From contig NZ_JAVKPK010000073.1 in NCBI RefSeq assembly GCF_031461075.1, positions 1-17,663 on the forward strand: a stretch of DNA of 17,663 nucleotides. Direction: 5' to 3'. This stretch comes from Methanosarcina baikalica (GTDB lineage: Archaea > Halobacteriota > Methanosarcinia > Methanosarcinales > Methanosarcinaceae). Position numbers and translations under genes: made by a program. How positions within the stretch are numbered: the stretch's first letter is position 1; every line of letters starts with the position of its first letter. Below the pieces are notes generated by a model. That model saw only the letters and a program-made list of their open reading frames with translations. It ran no database searches and was not told the origin of the DNA. Shown here piece by piece: positions 6,622-13,458 of this stretch.

Positions 6622-7548
6622 TCACTCAAACAGGTCAGTGCTCAGGTAACGCTCTCCGGTATCCGGTAAGATAACAACAATCATCTTCCCGCTCATTTCT
6701 TCCCTTGATGCGAGCTGCAGTGCGGCATATGTAGCTGCGCCTGAAGATATGCCTGCAAGAATACCCTCTTCCTTTGCCAATCGTCTAGCTGTGGCAATGG
6801 CATTGTCTCCGGTTACCTTAATTATTTCATCGACCAGATCAAGCCGGAGTACATCGGGGATAAAACCTGCACCTATTCCCTGGATCCTGTGCGGGCCCGG
6901 ACTTCCGCCACTGAGCACGGGAGATTCGGCAGGTTCTACTGCAATTGCCTTGAAAGCAGGCTTTCTTTGTTTAAGAACGCCGGCAATACCCGTGATTGTC
7001 CCTCCGGTTCCCACACCTGCCACAATCACATCCGCTCTGCCATCCGTATCTTTCCATATTTCCTCGGCAGTTGTCCTGCTATGGACTTCAGGGTTTGCAG
7101 GGTTCTGGAATTGCTGGGGTATAAAATATAGAGTAGGATCTTCTGCAGCCATCTGTTCTGCTTTACTGACTGCCCCTCTCATTGCTTCACGCCCGGGTGT
7201 CAGGACAAGCTCTGCTCCGAGAGCCTTAAGCAGTTTTCTCCGTTCTATTGTCATCGTTTCAGGCATGACCAGTATGAGCTTATAGCCGCGGGCAGCGCAT
7301 ACGCCTGCAAGTGCAATTCCAGTGTTGCCGCTTGTGGCTTCAATAATGGTGGTACCCTTTTTGATTTTCCCTTCACGCTCGGCCTTCTCGACCATTGACA
7401 GTCCGATTCTATCCTTTACACTTCCCATAGGATTGAAGGACTCAACTTTAACGACTACATCTGCATGCAGACCTTTAGTTATGTGGTTCAACCGGACAAG
7501 AGGCGTATTGCCAATTGTCCAGGTTATATCTGAGTATATTCGTCCCAT
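6622..7548 (-). CDS. cysK: Cysteine synthase (O-acetylserine sulfhydrylase)
   Basis: A 308-residue fold-type II PLP enzyme that converts O-acetylserine and sulfide to cysteine. The PLP lysine is K45 in NPMGSVKDRIG; the substrate loop is TSGNTG (72-77); the phosphate loop is GTGGTITG. The start is the ATG at 7548, giving the normal CysK N-terminus (MGRIYSDITWTIGNTPLVRL); extending to 7659 adds a lysine-rich stretch not seen in the family. It is first in the cysK-cysE operon. Two promoters are visible upstream: a proximal TATA (7624-7617) and a distal one (7800-7791) whose start region carries the TCACAATTGTGA palindrome. Cysteine-responsive repression of the distal promoter is inferred. Confidence 0.95.
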   Translation of the reverse strand: MGRIYSDITWTIGNTPLVRLNHITKGLHADVVVKVESFNPMGSVKDRIGLSMVEKAEREGKIKKGTTIIEATSGNTGIALAGVCAARGYKLILVMPETMTIERRKLLKALGAELVLTPGREAMRGAVSKAEQMAAEDPTLYFIPQQFQNPANPEVHSRTTAEEIWKDTDGRADVIVAGVGTGGTITGIAGVLKQRKPAFKAIAVEPAESPVLSGGSPGPHRIQGIGAGFIPDVLRLDLVDEIIKVTGDNAIATARRLAKEEGILAGISSGAATYAALQLASREEMSGKMIVVILPDTGERYLSTDLFE

Positions 7549-7616
7549 ACCATCGCCTTTTTCCTGCAATTTGCTTTTTTCCGAATTTTTTCTATAGTTT
7601 AATTTGTTCAATCTTA

Positions 7617-7624
7617 TATTTAAA
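7617..7624 (-). promoter_or_regulatory. Proximal TATA box for cysK
   Basis: TTTAAATA on the minus strand, followed by TAAG. The start is expected near 7594, giving a leader of about 45 nt. No operator copy is near it, so this would be an unregulated or differently regulated promoter. Confidence 0.5.
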
Positions 7625-7691
7625 CGGCCGATAGTGTATGCTTTTTCATGCAGAATCATAGCCTTAAGGATTCATTACAATTATCCATTAA

Positions 7692-7705
7692 GCGCTTCGA
7701 AGCGC
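7692..7705. repeat. GC-rich 14-bp palindrome between the two cysK promoters
   Basis: Perfect GCGCTTCGAAGCGC in an AT-rich spacer. As RNA from the distal promoter it would form a GCGC-stem hairpin with a small central loop. It may be a protein site, a pause or terminator hairpin, or an attenuator element. Confidence 0.45.
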
Positions 7706-7763
7706 AGAGGGTTTGAGATCCTGCATTATTCATCAGAGCAACATAAGAGCAGTTTACACAAAA

Positions 7764-7781
7764 AATTCACAATTGTGAATT
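7764..7781. promoter_or_regulatory. Palindromic operator at the distal cysK promoter
   Basis: Perfect 18-bp palindrome AATTCACAATTGTGAATT, core identical to the other copies. It covers the start expected near 7769 from the TATA box at 7800-7791 on the minus strand. This position would block RNA polymerase recruitment. Confidence 0.75.
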
Positions 7782-7790
7782 CGTGATATG

Positions 7791-7800
7791 TTAAATATAA
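7791..7800 (-). promoter_or_regulatory. Distal TATA box for cysK
   Basis: TTATATTTAA on the minus strand, 10-27 bp upstream of the palindromic operator. It implies a leader of about 220 nt before the cysK ATG at 7548. Confidence 0.5.
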
Positions 7801-7877
7801 AGTTGTCGAGAAACTTCCGTACTTAAAAGAACTAATAAGAATCCGAAAACGATACAGTAACCATTAAAAATCAGCTT

Positions 7878-8234
7878 TTATTTTTCAGGTTCTCCTGTGT
7901 TACTGCCCGACTCTTCCGGACCACAACTGCTATTGCAGTTGCTCTCAACTCCTCTTGCACTTACACAGATCTTACACATCCTTACCACAAAGTCGTCGAC
8001 TTTATTCTCGATTAAGTCCTGAGCAAGTTTTTCGATCAATTCTTTCGTCTCGCCCTGGAACTCGATCCTGTATCCTCTTTTTCCCGAAATATACTGGGAA
8101 ACTGCCGACGGGGCAATCCCCAGCAACCTTGCCGACGTTGCCTGTGACTGTCCTTTTTTTACAAGTTCGATTGCAAGACTGGACCTTATTGCGGGGACCA
8201 GATCCCACACAATCTTTTGACACGGAGTTTCCAT
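7878..8234 (-). CDS. Small HTH transcription regulator with four-cysteine C-terminus
   Basis: 118 residues from the ATG at 8234. That start follows a GTGAT sequence at good spacing and begins METPCQKIVWDLVPAIRSSL; the upstream extension to 8363 runs through the promoter and is not real. Residues 11-55 form an XRE-like helix-turn-helix (QSQATSARLLGIAPSAVSQYISGKRG), resembling the DNA-binding part of archaeal HTH-ThiN regulators, but no ThiN ligand domain follows. Instead the C-terminus has C87-x2-C90-x9-C100-x3-C104, able to bind an Fe-S cluster or zinc, then an acidic tail. C5 is a further cysteine. It lies between cysK-cysE and iscSU, and its own promoter has an imperfect TCACAATTGTGA site. 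I infer a cysteine- or Fe-S-sensing repressor of this cluster. The exact family is not certain. Confidence 0.85.
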   Translation of the reverse strand: METPCQKIVWDLVPAIRSSLAIELVKKGQSQATSARLLGIAPSAVSQYISGKRGYRIEFQGETKELIEKLAQDLIENKVDDFVVRMCKICVSARGVESNCNSSCGPEESGSNTGEPEK

Positions 8235-8256
8235 AATTACCATCACTTTTTGAGAT

Positions 8257-8270
8257 TTTACAATTGAGAA
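8257..8270. promoter_or_regulatory. Imperfect operator at the HTH regulator promoter
   Basis: TTTACAATTGAGAA matches TTCACAATTGTGAA at 12 of 14 positions. It sits over the start expected near 8257 from a minus-strand TATA box (TATATAAG, 8287-8280). This suggests weak autoregulation. Confidence 0.55.
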
Positions 8271-8279
8271 AGAATATAT

Positions 8280-8287
8280 CTTATATA
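8280..8287 (-). promoter_or_regulatory. TATA box for the HTH regulator
   Basis: TATATAAG on the minus strand within a very AT-rich stretch. Other nearby TATA-like sequences are possible, so the exact box is uncertain. Confidence 0.4.
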
Positions 8288-8410
8288 CATATATATTTAT
8301 TATCATAATAAAAAATAATAATAAGTTTGATCCAAGATGCAATAACTTCAAGAAAACCGGCAAGTTTTTAAGAATTTACCTATTTTATTCAGGTATATTC
8401 TACGATAAAA

Positions 8411-8418
8411 CTTAAATA
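8411..8418 (+). promoter_or_regulatory. TATA box for iscS
   Basis: CTTAAATA. The expected start, about 26 bp downstream (near 8441), falls inside the palindrome at 8438-8451. Confidence 0.55.
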
Positions 8419-8437
8419 GTCGCGATTGTTATGATTA

Positions 8438-8451
8438 TTCACAATTGTGAA
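8438..8451. promoter_or_regulatory. Palindromic operator at the iscS promoter
   Basis: Perfect 14-bp palindrome TTCACAATTGTGAA at the predicted transcription start. It touches the AGGTG ribosome-binding site. The in-frame ATG at 8431 lies upstream of this site, which argues that translation starts later, at GTG 8461. Confidence 0.75.
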
Positions 8452-8460
8452 GGTGCGAGT

Positions 8461-9645
8461 GTGATAGTTGGAGACAAGACCATTTACATGGACAACTCTG
8501 CTACAACTCCTGCAAGAAAGGAAGTTGTTGAAGAGATGATCCCCTACCTGACAGAAAATTTCGGAAACCCTTCTTCTATCTATGAGATAGGAAAAATCTC
8601 AAAACATGCAATAGACAAAGCAAGAAAAAAGGTTGCAGATGCCCTCAGTGCTGAAGAAAATGAGATCTATTTCACAGCCGGTGGTACAGAATCCGATAAC
8701 TGGGCAATAAAGGGGATAGCCTTTGCAAACAGGAATAAAGGAAAACACATAATAACTTCCTCTATCGAGCACCATGCCGTCCTGCACACCTGTTTGTGGC
8801 TGGAAGGGCAGGGGTTTGAGGTAACATACCTGCCTGTTGATAAATATGGAATGGTAACCCTTGAGGAACTAAAAAACGCGATAAGAGATGACACTATACT
8901 CATTTCCATAATGCTCGCGAACAATGAAATAGGAACAATTCAGCCTGTAGAAGAGATTGGAAAAATCGCGAGAGAGAACAGGATATATTTCCATACGGAT
9001 GCGGTGCAGGCAATAGGCCATGTTCCTATAGATGTCAAAAAAATGAACATTGACCTTTTATCTCTTTCAGGGCACAAGTTCGAAGGTCCAAAGGGATGCG
9101 GGGCACTTTACATAAGAAAAGGGGTAAAAATTGAAACTCTCCTTCACGGCGGGGATCAGGAAAGAAAACGCAGGGCAGGAACCGAGAATGTCCCAGCCAT
9201 CATGGGCCTTGGAAAGGCGATAGAGCTTGCAGCGGGCGAAATTGGAGAAACGGATAAAAACCTGCTTGCGCTGAGAGAGCGCCTGATTGAAGGGCTTCTG
9301 AAAATCCCGAAAACCCATCTCAATGGACATCCCACACAGAGGCTTGCAAACAACGTAAATATCACGTTTGAATACATAGAGGGCGAATCTCTCCTTCTTC
9401 TGCTGAATGCGAAAGGAATTTTTGCATCCACAGGCAGCGCGTGTAACTCTTCTTCTCTCGAACCCTCGCATGTGCTTATGGCCTGTGGAGTTCCACACGA
9501 GATAGTCCACGGTTCACTCAGGCTGAGCCTCGGAAGGATGAATACCGAAAAAGATGTAGATAGAGTGCTTGAGGTTCTGCCTGAGATAGTACAAAAGCTC
9601 AGAAATATGTCCCCACTAACTCCCAAAGAATACAGGACTATCTAA
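8461..9645 (+). CDS. iscS: IscS-type cysteine desulfurase
   Basis: A 394-residue PLP enzyme when started at GTG 8461, which has AGGTG at 8451-8455 at ideal spacing. The longer form from 8431 would read through the operator. Motifs: MDNSATTPARKEV (10-22), SIEHHAVLHT, HTDAVQAIGH, PLP lysine K206 in SLSGHKFEGPKGCG, and catalytic C328 in STGSACNSSSLEPSHVL, the long-loop IscS/NifS (group I) type. It provides persulfide sulfur for Fe-S cluster assembly on IscU, encoded 93 bp downstream. The C-terminal part also contains the usual RLSLGRMNTEKDVD segment. The palindromic operator predicts repression when sulfur or clusters are sufficient. Confidence 0.95.
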   Translation: MIVGDKTIYMDNSATTPARKEVVEEMIPYLTENFGNPSSIYEIGKISKHAIDKARKKVADALSAEENEIYFTAGGTESDNWAIKGIAFANRNKGKHIITSSIEHHAVLHTCLWLEGQGFEVTYLPVDKYGMVTLEELKNAIRDDTILISIMLANNEIGTIQPVEEIGKIARENRIYFHTDAVQAIGHVPIDVKKMNIDLLSLSGHKFEGPKGCGALYIRKGVKIETLLHGGDQERKRRAGTENVPAIMGLGKAIELAAGEIGETDKNLLALRERLIEGLLKIPKTHLNGHPTQRLANNVNITFEYIEGESLLLLLNAKGIFASTGSACNSSSLEPSHVLMACGVPHEIVHGSLRLSLGRMNTEKDVDRVLEVLPEIVQKLRNMSPLTPKEYRTI

Positions 9646-9738
9646 GATAACAAATCGGGGAATTGCAGGGAATTATAAGTAAAAAGGAAATCTCTTTGAA
9701 ATAATTAGAGAATCAAAAAATAGCATGGAGGACAACTC

Positions 9739-10128
9739 ATGGATTACAGCGTTAAAGTGATGGACCATTTTTCAAACCCCAGAAATATGGGAAGCATTGA
9801 GAACTGTGACGGAATAGGAGAGGTTGGAAACGCGAAGTGCGGAGATATAATGAAGATTTTCCTTAAAGTAGAAGAAAACCGGATCGTGGACGTGAAGTTC
9901 CAGACCTTCGGATGTGGAGCTGCGGTTGCGTCAAGCAGTATGGCAACCGAACTTATAAAAGGAAAAACCCTGGAAGAAGCCTGGAAACTTTCAAACAAAG
10001 CAGTTGCAGAGGCACTTGACGGGCTTCCTCCGATAAAAATGCACTGTTCAATGCTTGCGGAAGAGGCAATCCATGAGGCAATTAACGATTATCTTCGGAA
10101 AAAAGGACTTGAGCCCTGGAAGGATTGA
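9739..10128 (+). CDS. iscU: IscU Fe-S cluster scaffold
   Basis: A 129-residue scaffold on which [2Fe-2S] and [4Fe-4S] clusters are built. Cluster ligands are C34 and D36 (NAKCGDIMK), C59 (FGCGAA) and C103 (MHCSMLAEE). The IscS and chaperone contact region LPPIKMHCS is intact. GGAGGA precedes the ATG. It follows iscS by 93 bp in the same orientation, with no terminator in between. No hscA, hscB or ferredoxin is in the window, as is usual in archaea. Confidence 0.95.
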   Translation: MDYSVKVMDHFSNPRNMGSIENCDGIGEVGNAKCGDIMKIFLKVEENRIVDVKFQTFGCGAAVASSSMATELIKGKTLEEAWKLSNKAVAEALDGLPPIKMHCSMLAEEAIHEAINDYLRKKGLEPWKD

Positions 10129-10173
10129 CTCCGGCTTTTGAAATTATCATAAATTAAATCCTGGAGCATATAA

Positions 10174-10896
10174 ATGGAGAAAATTACAAATGAAAAGTAT
10201 ATCAGGCAGATAATGCTTTTTGGGGAAGAGGGCCAGGAAAAACTGAAAAACGCAAAAATATTTGTTGCCGGAGCAGGAGGTCTGGGATCTCCGGTTTCGA
10301 CCTATCTTGCAGTTGCAGGAATAGGGAAAATAATAATTGCGGATTTCGATTCAGTGGATCTCAGCAACCTTAACAGGCAATTTCTCCACCATGAAAAAGA
10401 TATTGGGAGAGCGAAGATCGAATCCGCAGAGGAAAAGCTGCTCTCCCTGAATCCTGAAATAAAAGTAGAGATAATCAGGGAAAAAATCACGGATGAAAAT
10501 GCAGGCTCAATAGTTCCTTCCTGCGACCTGATCATAGATGCGCTGGACAATTTTGATACGAGACATGTCCTTAACAGGCTTGCAGTGGAACGAAATATAC
10601 CTCTGATTCACGGCGCTGTCTCGGGGTATAGAGGTCAGGCAACAACAATCATTCCAGGAAAAACCCCATGCCTTTGCTGCATTTTTCCGAGTTCCTTCAA
10701 AAAAGAAGTATTTCCGGTACTTGGGACAACGCCAGGGGTAATAGGTTCAATTCAGGCAAATGAAGCGATTAAATATCTGACAGGACAGGGAAAGCTTCTG
10801 GAAAATCGCCTTTTATTATGGGACGGCCTTTCATGCTCTTTTAGTGAACTACAGGTTAATAAGGCAGAGAATTGTCCGATATGCGGAATTAAATAA
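10174..10896 (+). CDS. E1-like sulfur-carrier adenylyltransferase (ThiF/MoeB/HesA family)
   Basis: A 240-residue E1-like enzyme. The ATP-binding motif is VAGAGGLGSP (31-40); the family arginine and asparagines are in DLSNLNRQFLH (62-72); IDALDNFDTR (121-130) is also typical. Zinc cysteine pairs are C166-x2-C169 and C234-x2-C237. It adenylates the Gly-Gly end of a ubiquitin-like sulfur carrier such as the MoaD at 419-697. The catalytic cysteine expected before the ...VLGxxPGVIG segment is not present; the aligned position reads SFKKEVFPVLG. It may therefore only adenylate, with sulfur delivered by a desulfurase persulfide. It starts 45 bp after iscU, suggesting one operon with iscSU. Confidence 0.88.
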   Translation: MEKITNEKYIRQIMLFGEEGQEKLKNAKIFVAGAGGLGSPVSTYLAVAGIGKIIIADFDSVDLSNLNRQFLHHEKDIGRAKIESAEEKLLSLNPEIKVEIIREKITDENAGSIVPSCDLIIDALDNFDTRHVLNRLAVERNIPLIHGAVSGYRGQATTIIPGKTPCLCCIFPSSFKKEVFPVLGTTPGVIGSIQANEAIKYLTGQGKLLENRLLLWDGLSCSFSELQVNKAENCPICGIK

Positions 10897-11052
10897 CGAT
10901 TGTAAGCTCCCTCCTGAATTAGTACCTGTATTATTCCCCAAATTTAAAATAACCCTGTCGGAACGACACAAAAACGTCCATCAATATTAAAAACAAAGGT
11001 TGAAAAACAGGTTTCTGCAGTTTTATACCTGCATTTGAGGAATGAGATTTTT

Positions 11053-11757
11053 ATGGAAAATCGGTTAATTATAAAGGAAATAAAAAAACTCAAACATGAA
11101 AGGAATGCAATAATACTTTCACATTTTTACACACGCGGGGAAGTTCAGGAAGTTGCGGATTTTGTAGGGGATTCTCTCTCCCTCTGCAAAGCCGCAGTAA
11201 AAGCCGAATCTGACATCTGCTGCACATCTGCAAATGCAATAAATGTGGTAAATTCAATTGAAAACCGGGAGATTATCTTTATTCCGGATAAAAACCTTGG
11301 AGCATTTGTATCCCTTCATACCGACAAAAAAATACATCTCTGGCCCGGATTCTGCCACGTTCACGATAACATCCGTAATGAGAATGTAAAAGAACTGCAA
11401 AAAAGGTATCCGGATGCGGAATTTCTTGCACATCCCGAGTGCAGGCCTGAAGTCCTTAGCCTTGCAGACCATATTCTCAGCACGTCAGGAATCGTAAAAG
11501 AAGTGGAAAGGTCGGGTTCCACAGAATTTATAATCGGGACTGAAAAGGAAATTGTCCAGAGCCTGGAAAGAAAATACCCTGATAAAAAATTCTATGCTTC
11601 ATCAGAGAAAACTTTTTGTTATAATATGAAAAAAATCACCCTCGAATCCATCCTGAACAGCCTTCAGAATATGGAATACGAAATCCGTGTGCCGGAGCAT
11701 GTAAGGGTTAAAGCAAAAAAATCGCTGGACAGGATGCTTGAGATCAGCGGGAATTGA
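11053..11757 (+). CDS. nadA: Quinolinate synthase NadA homologue with internal deletion
   Basis: 234 residues from the ATG at 11053; NadA is normally about 300. NadA condenses iminoaspartate with dihydroxyacetone phosphate to quinolinate for NAD, using a [4Fe-4S] cluster on three cysteines. The N-terminus (NAIILSHFYTRGEVQEVADFVGDS) joins directly to VKAESDICCTSANA, skipping some 65-70 residues that carry the first cluster cysteine. The other two ligands remain: C101 (WPGFCHVH) and C189 (TFCYNMKKITLE). HPEC, the STSGI segment and the IIGTE motif are also kept. The frame is intact with no stops. It is likely inactive as a quinolinate synthase unless altered. It follows the E1-like gene by 156 bp in the iscSU cluster. 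A TTG at 11035 is a less likely start. Confidence 0.82.
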   Translation: MENRLIIKEIKKLKHERNAIILSHFYTRGEVQEVADFVGDSLSLCKAAVKAESDICCTSANAINVVNSIENREIIFIPDKNLGAFVSLHTDKKIHLWPGFCHVHDNIRNENVKELQKRYPDAEFLAHPECRPEVLSLADHILSTSGIVKEVERSGSTEFIIGTEKEIVQSLERKYPDKKFYASSEKTFCYNMKKITLESILNSLQNMEYEIRVPEHVRVKAKKSLDRMLEISGN

Positions 11758-11880
11758 AATAAAAGGGAGAGATTGGGTAGGGGTTCTTTCCCGGATATTT
11801 CTCTGAAATATTTTTCGAAAATGTTTATCCTGTGCCATATTTTTTACCTTTTATAATCTTTTCTTATTAACAGGTAAGTA

Positions 11881-11888
11881 TTTATACA
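11881..11888 (+). promoter_or_regulatory. TATA box for the tRNA-Cys/metY transcript
   Basis: TTTATACA, immediately upstream of the palindrome. The start is expected near 11911, about 37 nt before the tRNA. The TATA-like stretch at 11926-11933 is too near the mature tRNA 5' end to serve it. Confidence 0.5.
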
Positions 11889-11908
11889 ATCATCACAATT
11901 GTGATGAT
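11889..11908. promoter_or_regulatory. Palindromic operator upstream of tRNA-Cys and metY
   Basis: Perfect 20-bp palindrome ATCATCACAATTGTGATGAT, the longest copy. The 12-bp core is the same, but the flanks differ (CA instead of TT). It lies between the TATA box and the expected start, so binding should block initiation. Confidence 0.75.
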
Positions 11909-11947
11909 GCGATAACAATTGGTAATTATATACATAATGAAAGTGGC

Positions 11948-12019
11948 GTCAGAATGGCAGAGTGGCTATGCCTCCGGCTGCAACCCGGAGATACGTGAGT
12001 TCGATTCTCACTTCTGACT
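11948..12019 (+). tRNA. tRNA-Cys (GCA)
   Basis: A full cloverleaf of 72 nt. The acceptor stem is GTCAGAA/TTCTGAC (7 perfect pairs). The anticodon stem is TCCGG/CCGGA with loop CTGCAAC, anticodon GCA at 11980-11982. The T-arm is GTGAG/CTCAC with loop TTCGATT. The discriminator base is T, the identity base for tRNA-Cys. CCA is not encoded. It lies downstream of the sulfur operator and 94 bp before the metY start. Confidence 0.95.
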
Positions 12020-12033
12020 TGAAAAACGGTGAA

Positions 12034-12070
12034 CTTTCCCGGGAAAGAGTGAAGTACCTGGAAAGTTTCC
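12034..12070 (+). repeat. Two GGAAA/TTTCC palindromes in the metY leader
   Basis: CTTTCCCGGGAAAG (12034-12047) is a perfect 14-bp palindrome. GGAAAGTTTCC (12060-12070) is a second. Because both contain TTTCC and GGAAA, they could form two hairpins or one exchanged pairing. They lie between the tRNA 3' end and the metY ribosome-binding site. Confidence 0.5.
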
Positions 12071-12112
12071 TGGTTGAGAGAGCAGAGAAATATTGTCTGG
12101 AGGTTAGAGGAG

Positions 12113-13456
12113 ATGAAGGACGAAAACGGAAATCAGAATGAAAAAGGAAGTAAGGAAAATAAGGAAAGTCGGACAGAAAAGAGGTTTGGAAAACTGGGAG
12201 TTTCTACTCTTGCCGTGCACGCAGGAGCAAAACCTGATCCGACTACAGGAGCAAGGTCAGTTCCTATTTATCAGACAGCAGCGTACGTATTTAAAGACGC
12301 TGAAGAAGCAGCCGACCTCTTCGGGCTTAGAAAAGCAGGCAATATTTATACGCGCCTGATGAACCCCACAACCGATGTCTTTGAGAAAAGAATCGCTGCT
12401 CTCGAAGGAGGCATAGGTGCCCTTGCAACAGCCTCAGGGATGGCTGCAATTACAACAGCTCTTCTCACCTTCACAAAACCCGGAGACGAGATCGTTTCAG
12501 GGGATAAACTCTATGGAGGGACCTACGAGCTTTTCAACTATACTTTCCCCAAGCTCGGGAGAACCGTAAAATTCGTGAACTCCAGCAGCCCTGAAGAATT
12601 CAAAAACGCAATCTCCGGAAATACAAAAGCCCTGTATGTGGAATCAATAGGAAATCCGGGGCTTGATGTGGCTGACCTTGAAAAACTTGCAGAGATTGCC
12701 CATGAAGCAGGAATTCCCCTTGTTGTGGACAATACTGTCTCTCCGTTGATCTTAAGGCCAATAGAATACGGGGTAGACATAGTCGTATATTCCGCAACAA
12801 AATTCATAGGAGGCCACGGAACCTCTGTCGGAGGAGTAATTATTGACTCCGGAAACTTTGACTGGAACCCTGAGAAATTCCCTGAAATCTGCGAACCTGA
12901 CCCTGGCTATCACGGCCTGAAATACAAAGAAGCTTTTGGAAAAGCAGCCTTTATTACAAAAGCAAGGGTACAGTTTATCAGGGATACAGGAGCATGCATT
13001 TCTCCTTTTAACTCATTCCTGTTTATTCTTGGACTTGAGACTCTTCCTCTCAGAATGAAGAAGCACTGTGACAATGCCCTTGAGGTTGCGAAATTCCTGG
13101 AAAAGCACCAGAAAGTTTCCTGGGTTTCCTATCCAGGGCTCGAATCCCACAGCAGCCACGAGCTTGCAAAGAAATACCTCAAATCAGGTTCTGGCGCAAT
13201 AATAGGGTTCGGGATCAAAGGCGGAGCCAGTGAGTGCAAAAAGTTTATCGAAGGCCTTGAGGTCTTTTCCCATCTTGCAAATATAGGGGATACAAAAAGC
13301 CTTGTAATCCATCCGGCTTCAACCACTCATGAACAGCTGTCAAAGGAAGAACAGGCAGCATGCGGAGTAACTGAAGACTTTATCAGGCTTTCTATAGGAA
13401 TCGAAGATGAAAAGGACCTGATTTCCGATATAGAGCAGGCACTCTCAGAGGTCTGA
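12113..13456 (+). CDS. metY: O-acetylhomoserine sulfhydrylase (homocysteine synthase)
   Basis: A 447-residue Cys/Met-metabolism PLP enzyme. It joins O-acetylhomoserine and sulfide to homocysteine. The PLP lysine is K230 in VVYSATKFIGGHGTSVGG. Other motifs: LAVHAGAKPDPTTGAR (33-48), YTRLMNPTTD (79-88), ALATASGMAAI and GDKLYGGTYEL. The start is ATG 12113, preceded by GGAGGT at 12099-12104; the TTG at 12074 is not needed. The first 25 residues are highly charged and outside the usual domain. It is followed two bases later by metX, which makes its substrate. No good separate promoter is seen after the tRNA, so it probably shares the operator-controlled transcript. Confidence 0.93.
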   Translation: MKDENGNQNEKGSKENKESRTEKRFGKLGVSTLAVHAGAKPDPTTGARSVPIYQTAAYVFKDAEEAADLFGLRKAGNIYTRLMNPTTDVFEKRIAALEGGIGALATASGMAAITTALLTFTKPGDEIVSGDKLYGGTYELFNYTFPKLGRTVKFVNSSSPEEFKNAISGNTKALYVESIGNPGLDVADLEKLAEIAHEAGIPLVVDNTVSPLILRPIEYGVDIVVYSATKFIGGHGTSVGGVIIDSGNFDWNPEKFPEICEPDPGYHGLKYKEAFGKAAFITKARVQFIRDTGACISPFNSFLFILGLETLPLRMKKHCDNALEVAKFLEKHQKVSWVSYPGLESHSSHELAKKYLKSGSGAIIGFGIKGGASECKKFIEGLEVFSHLANIGDTKSLVIHPASTTHEQLSKEEQAACGVTEDFIRLSIGIEDEKDLISDIEQALSEV

Positions 13457-13458
13457 GC

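Noticed and set aside
8235..8363. Hydrophobic N-terminal extension of the HTH regulator
   Set aside because: It comes from reading the AT-rich promoter; ATG 8234 has a ribosome-binding site and starts the conserved protein.
8431..8460. Longer iscS N-terminus starting at ATG 8431
   Set aside because: It would be translated from the operator, upstream of or at the transcription start, and adds residues not typical of IscS. GTG 8461 has a proper ribosome-binding site.
12020..12112. T-box-like leader before metY
   Set aside because: T-boxes are bacterial, and no specifier loop or conserved T-box sequence is present; only short palindromes are seen.
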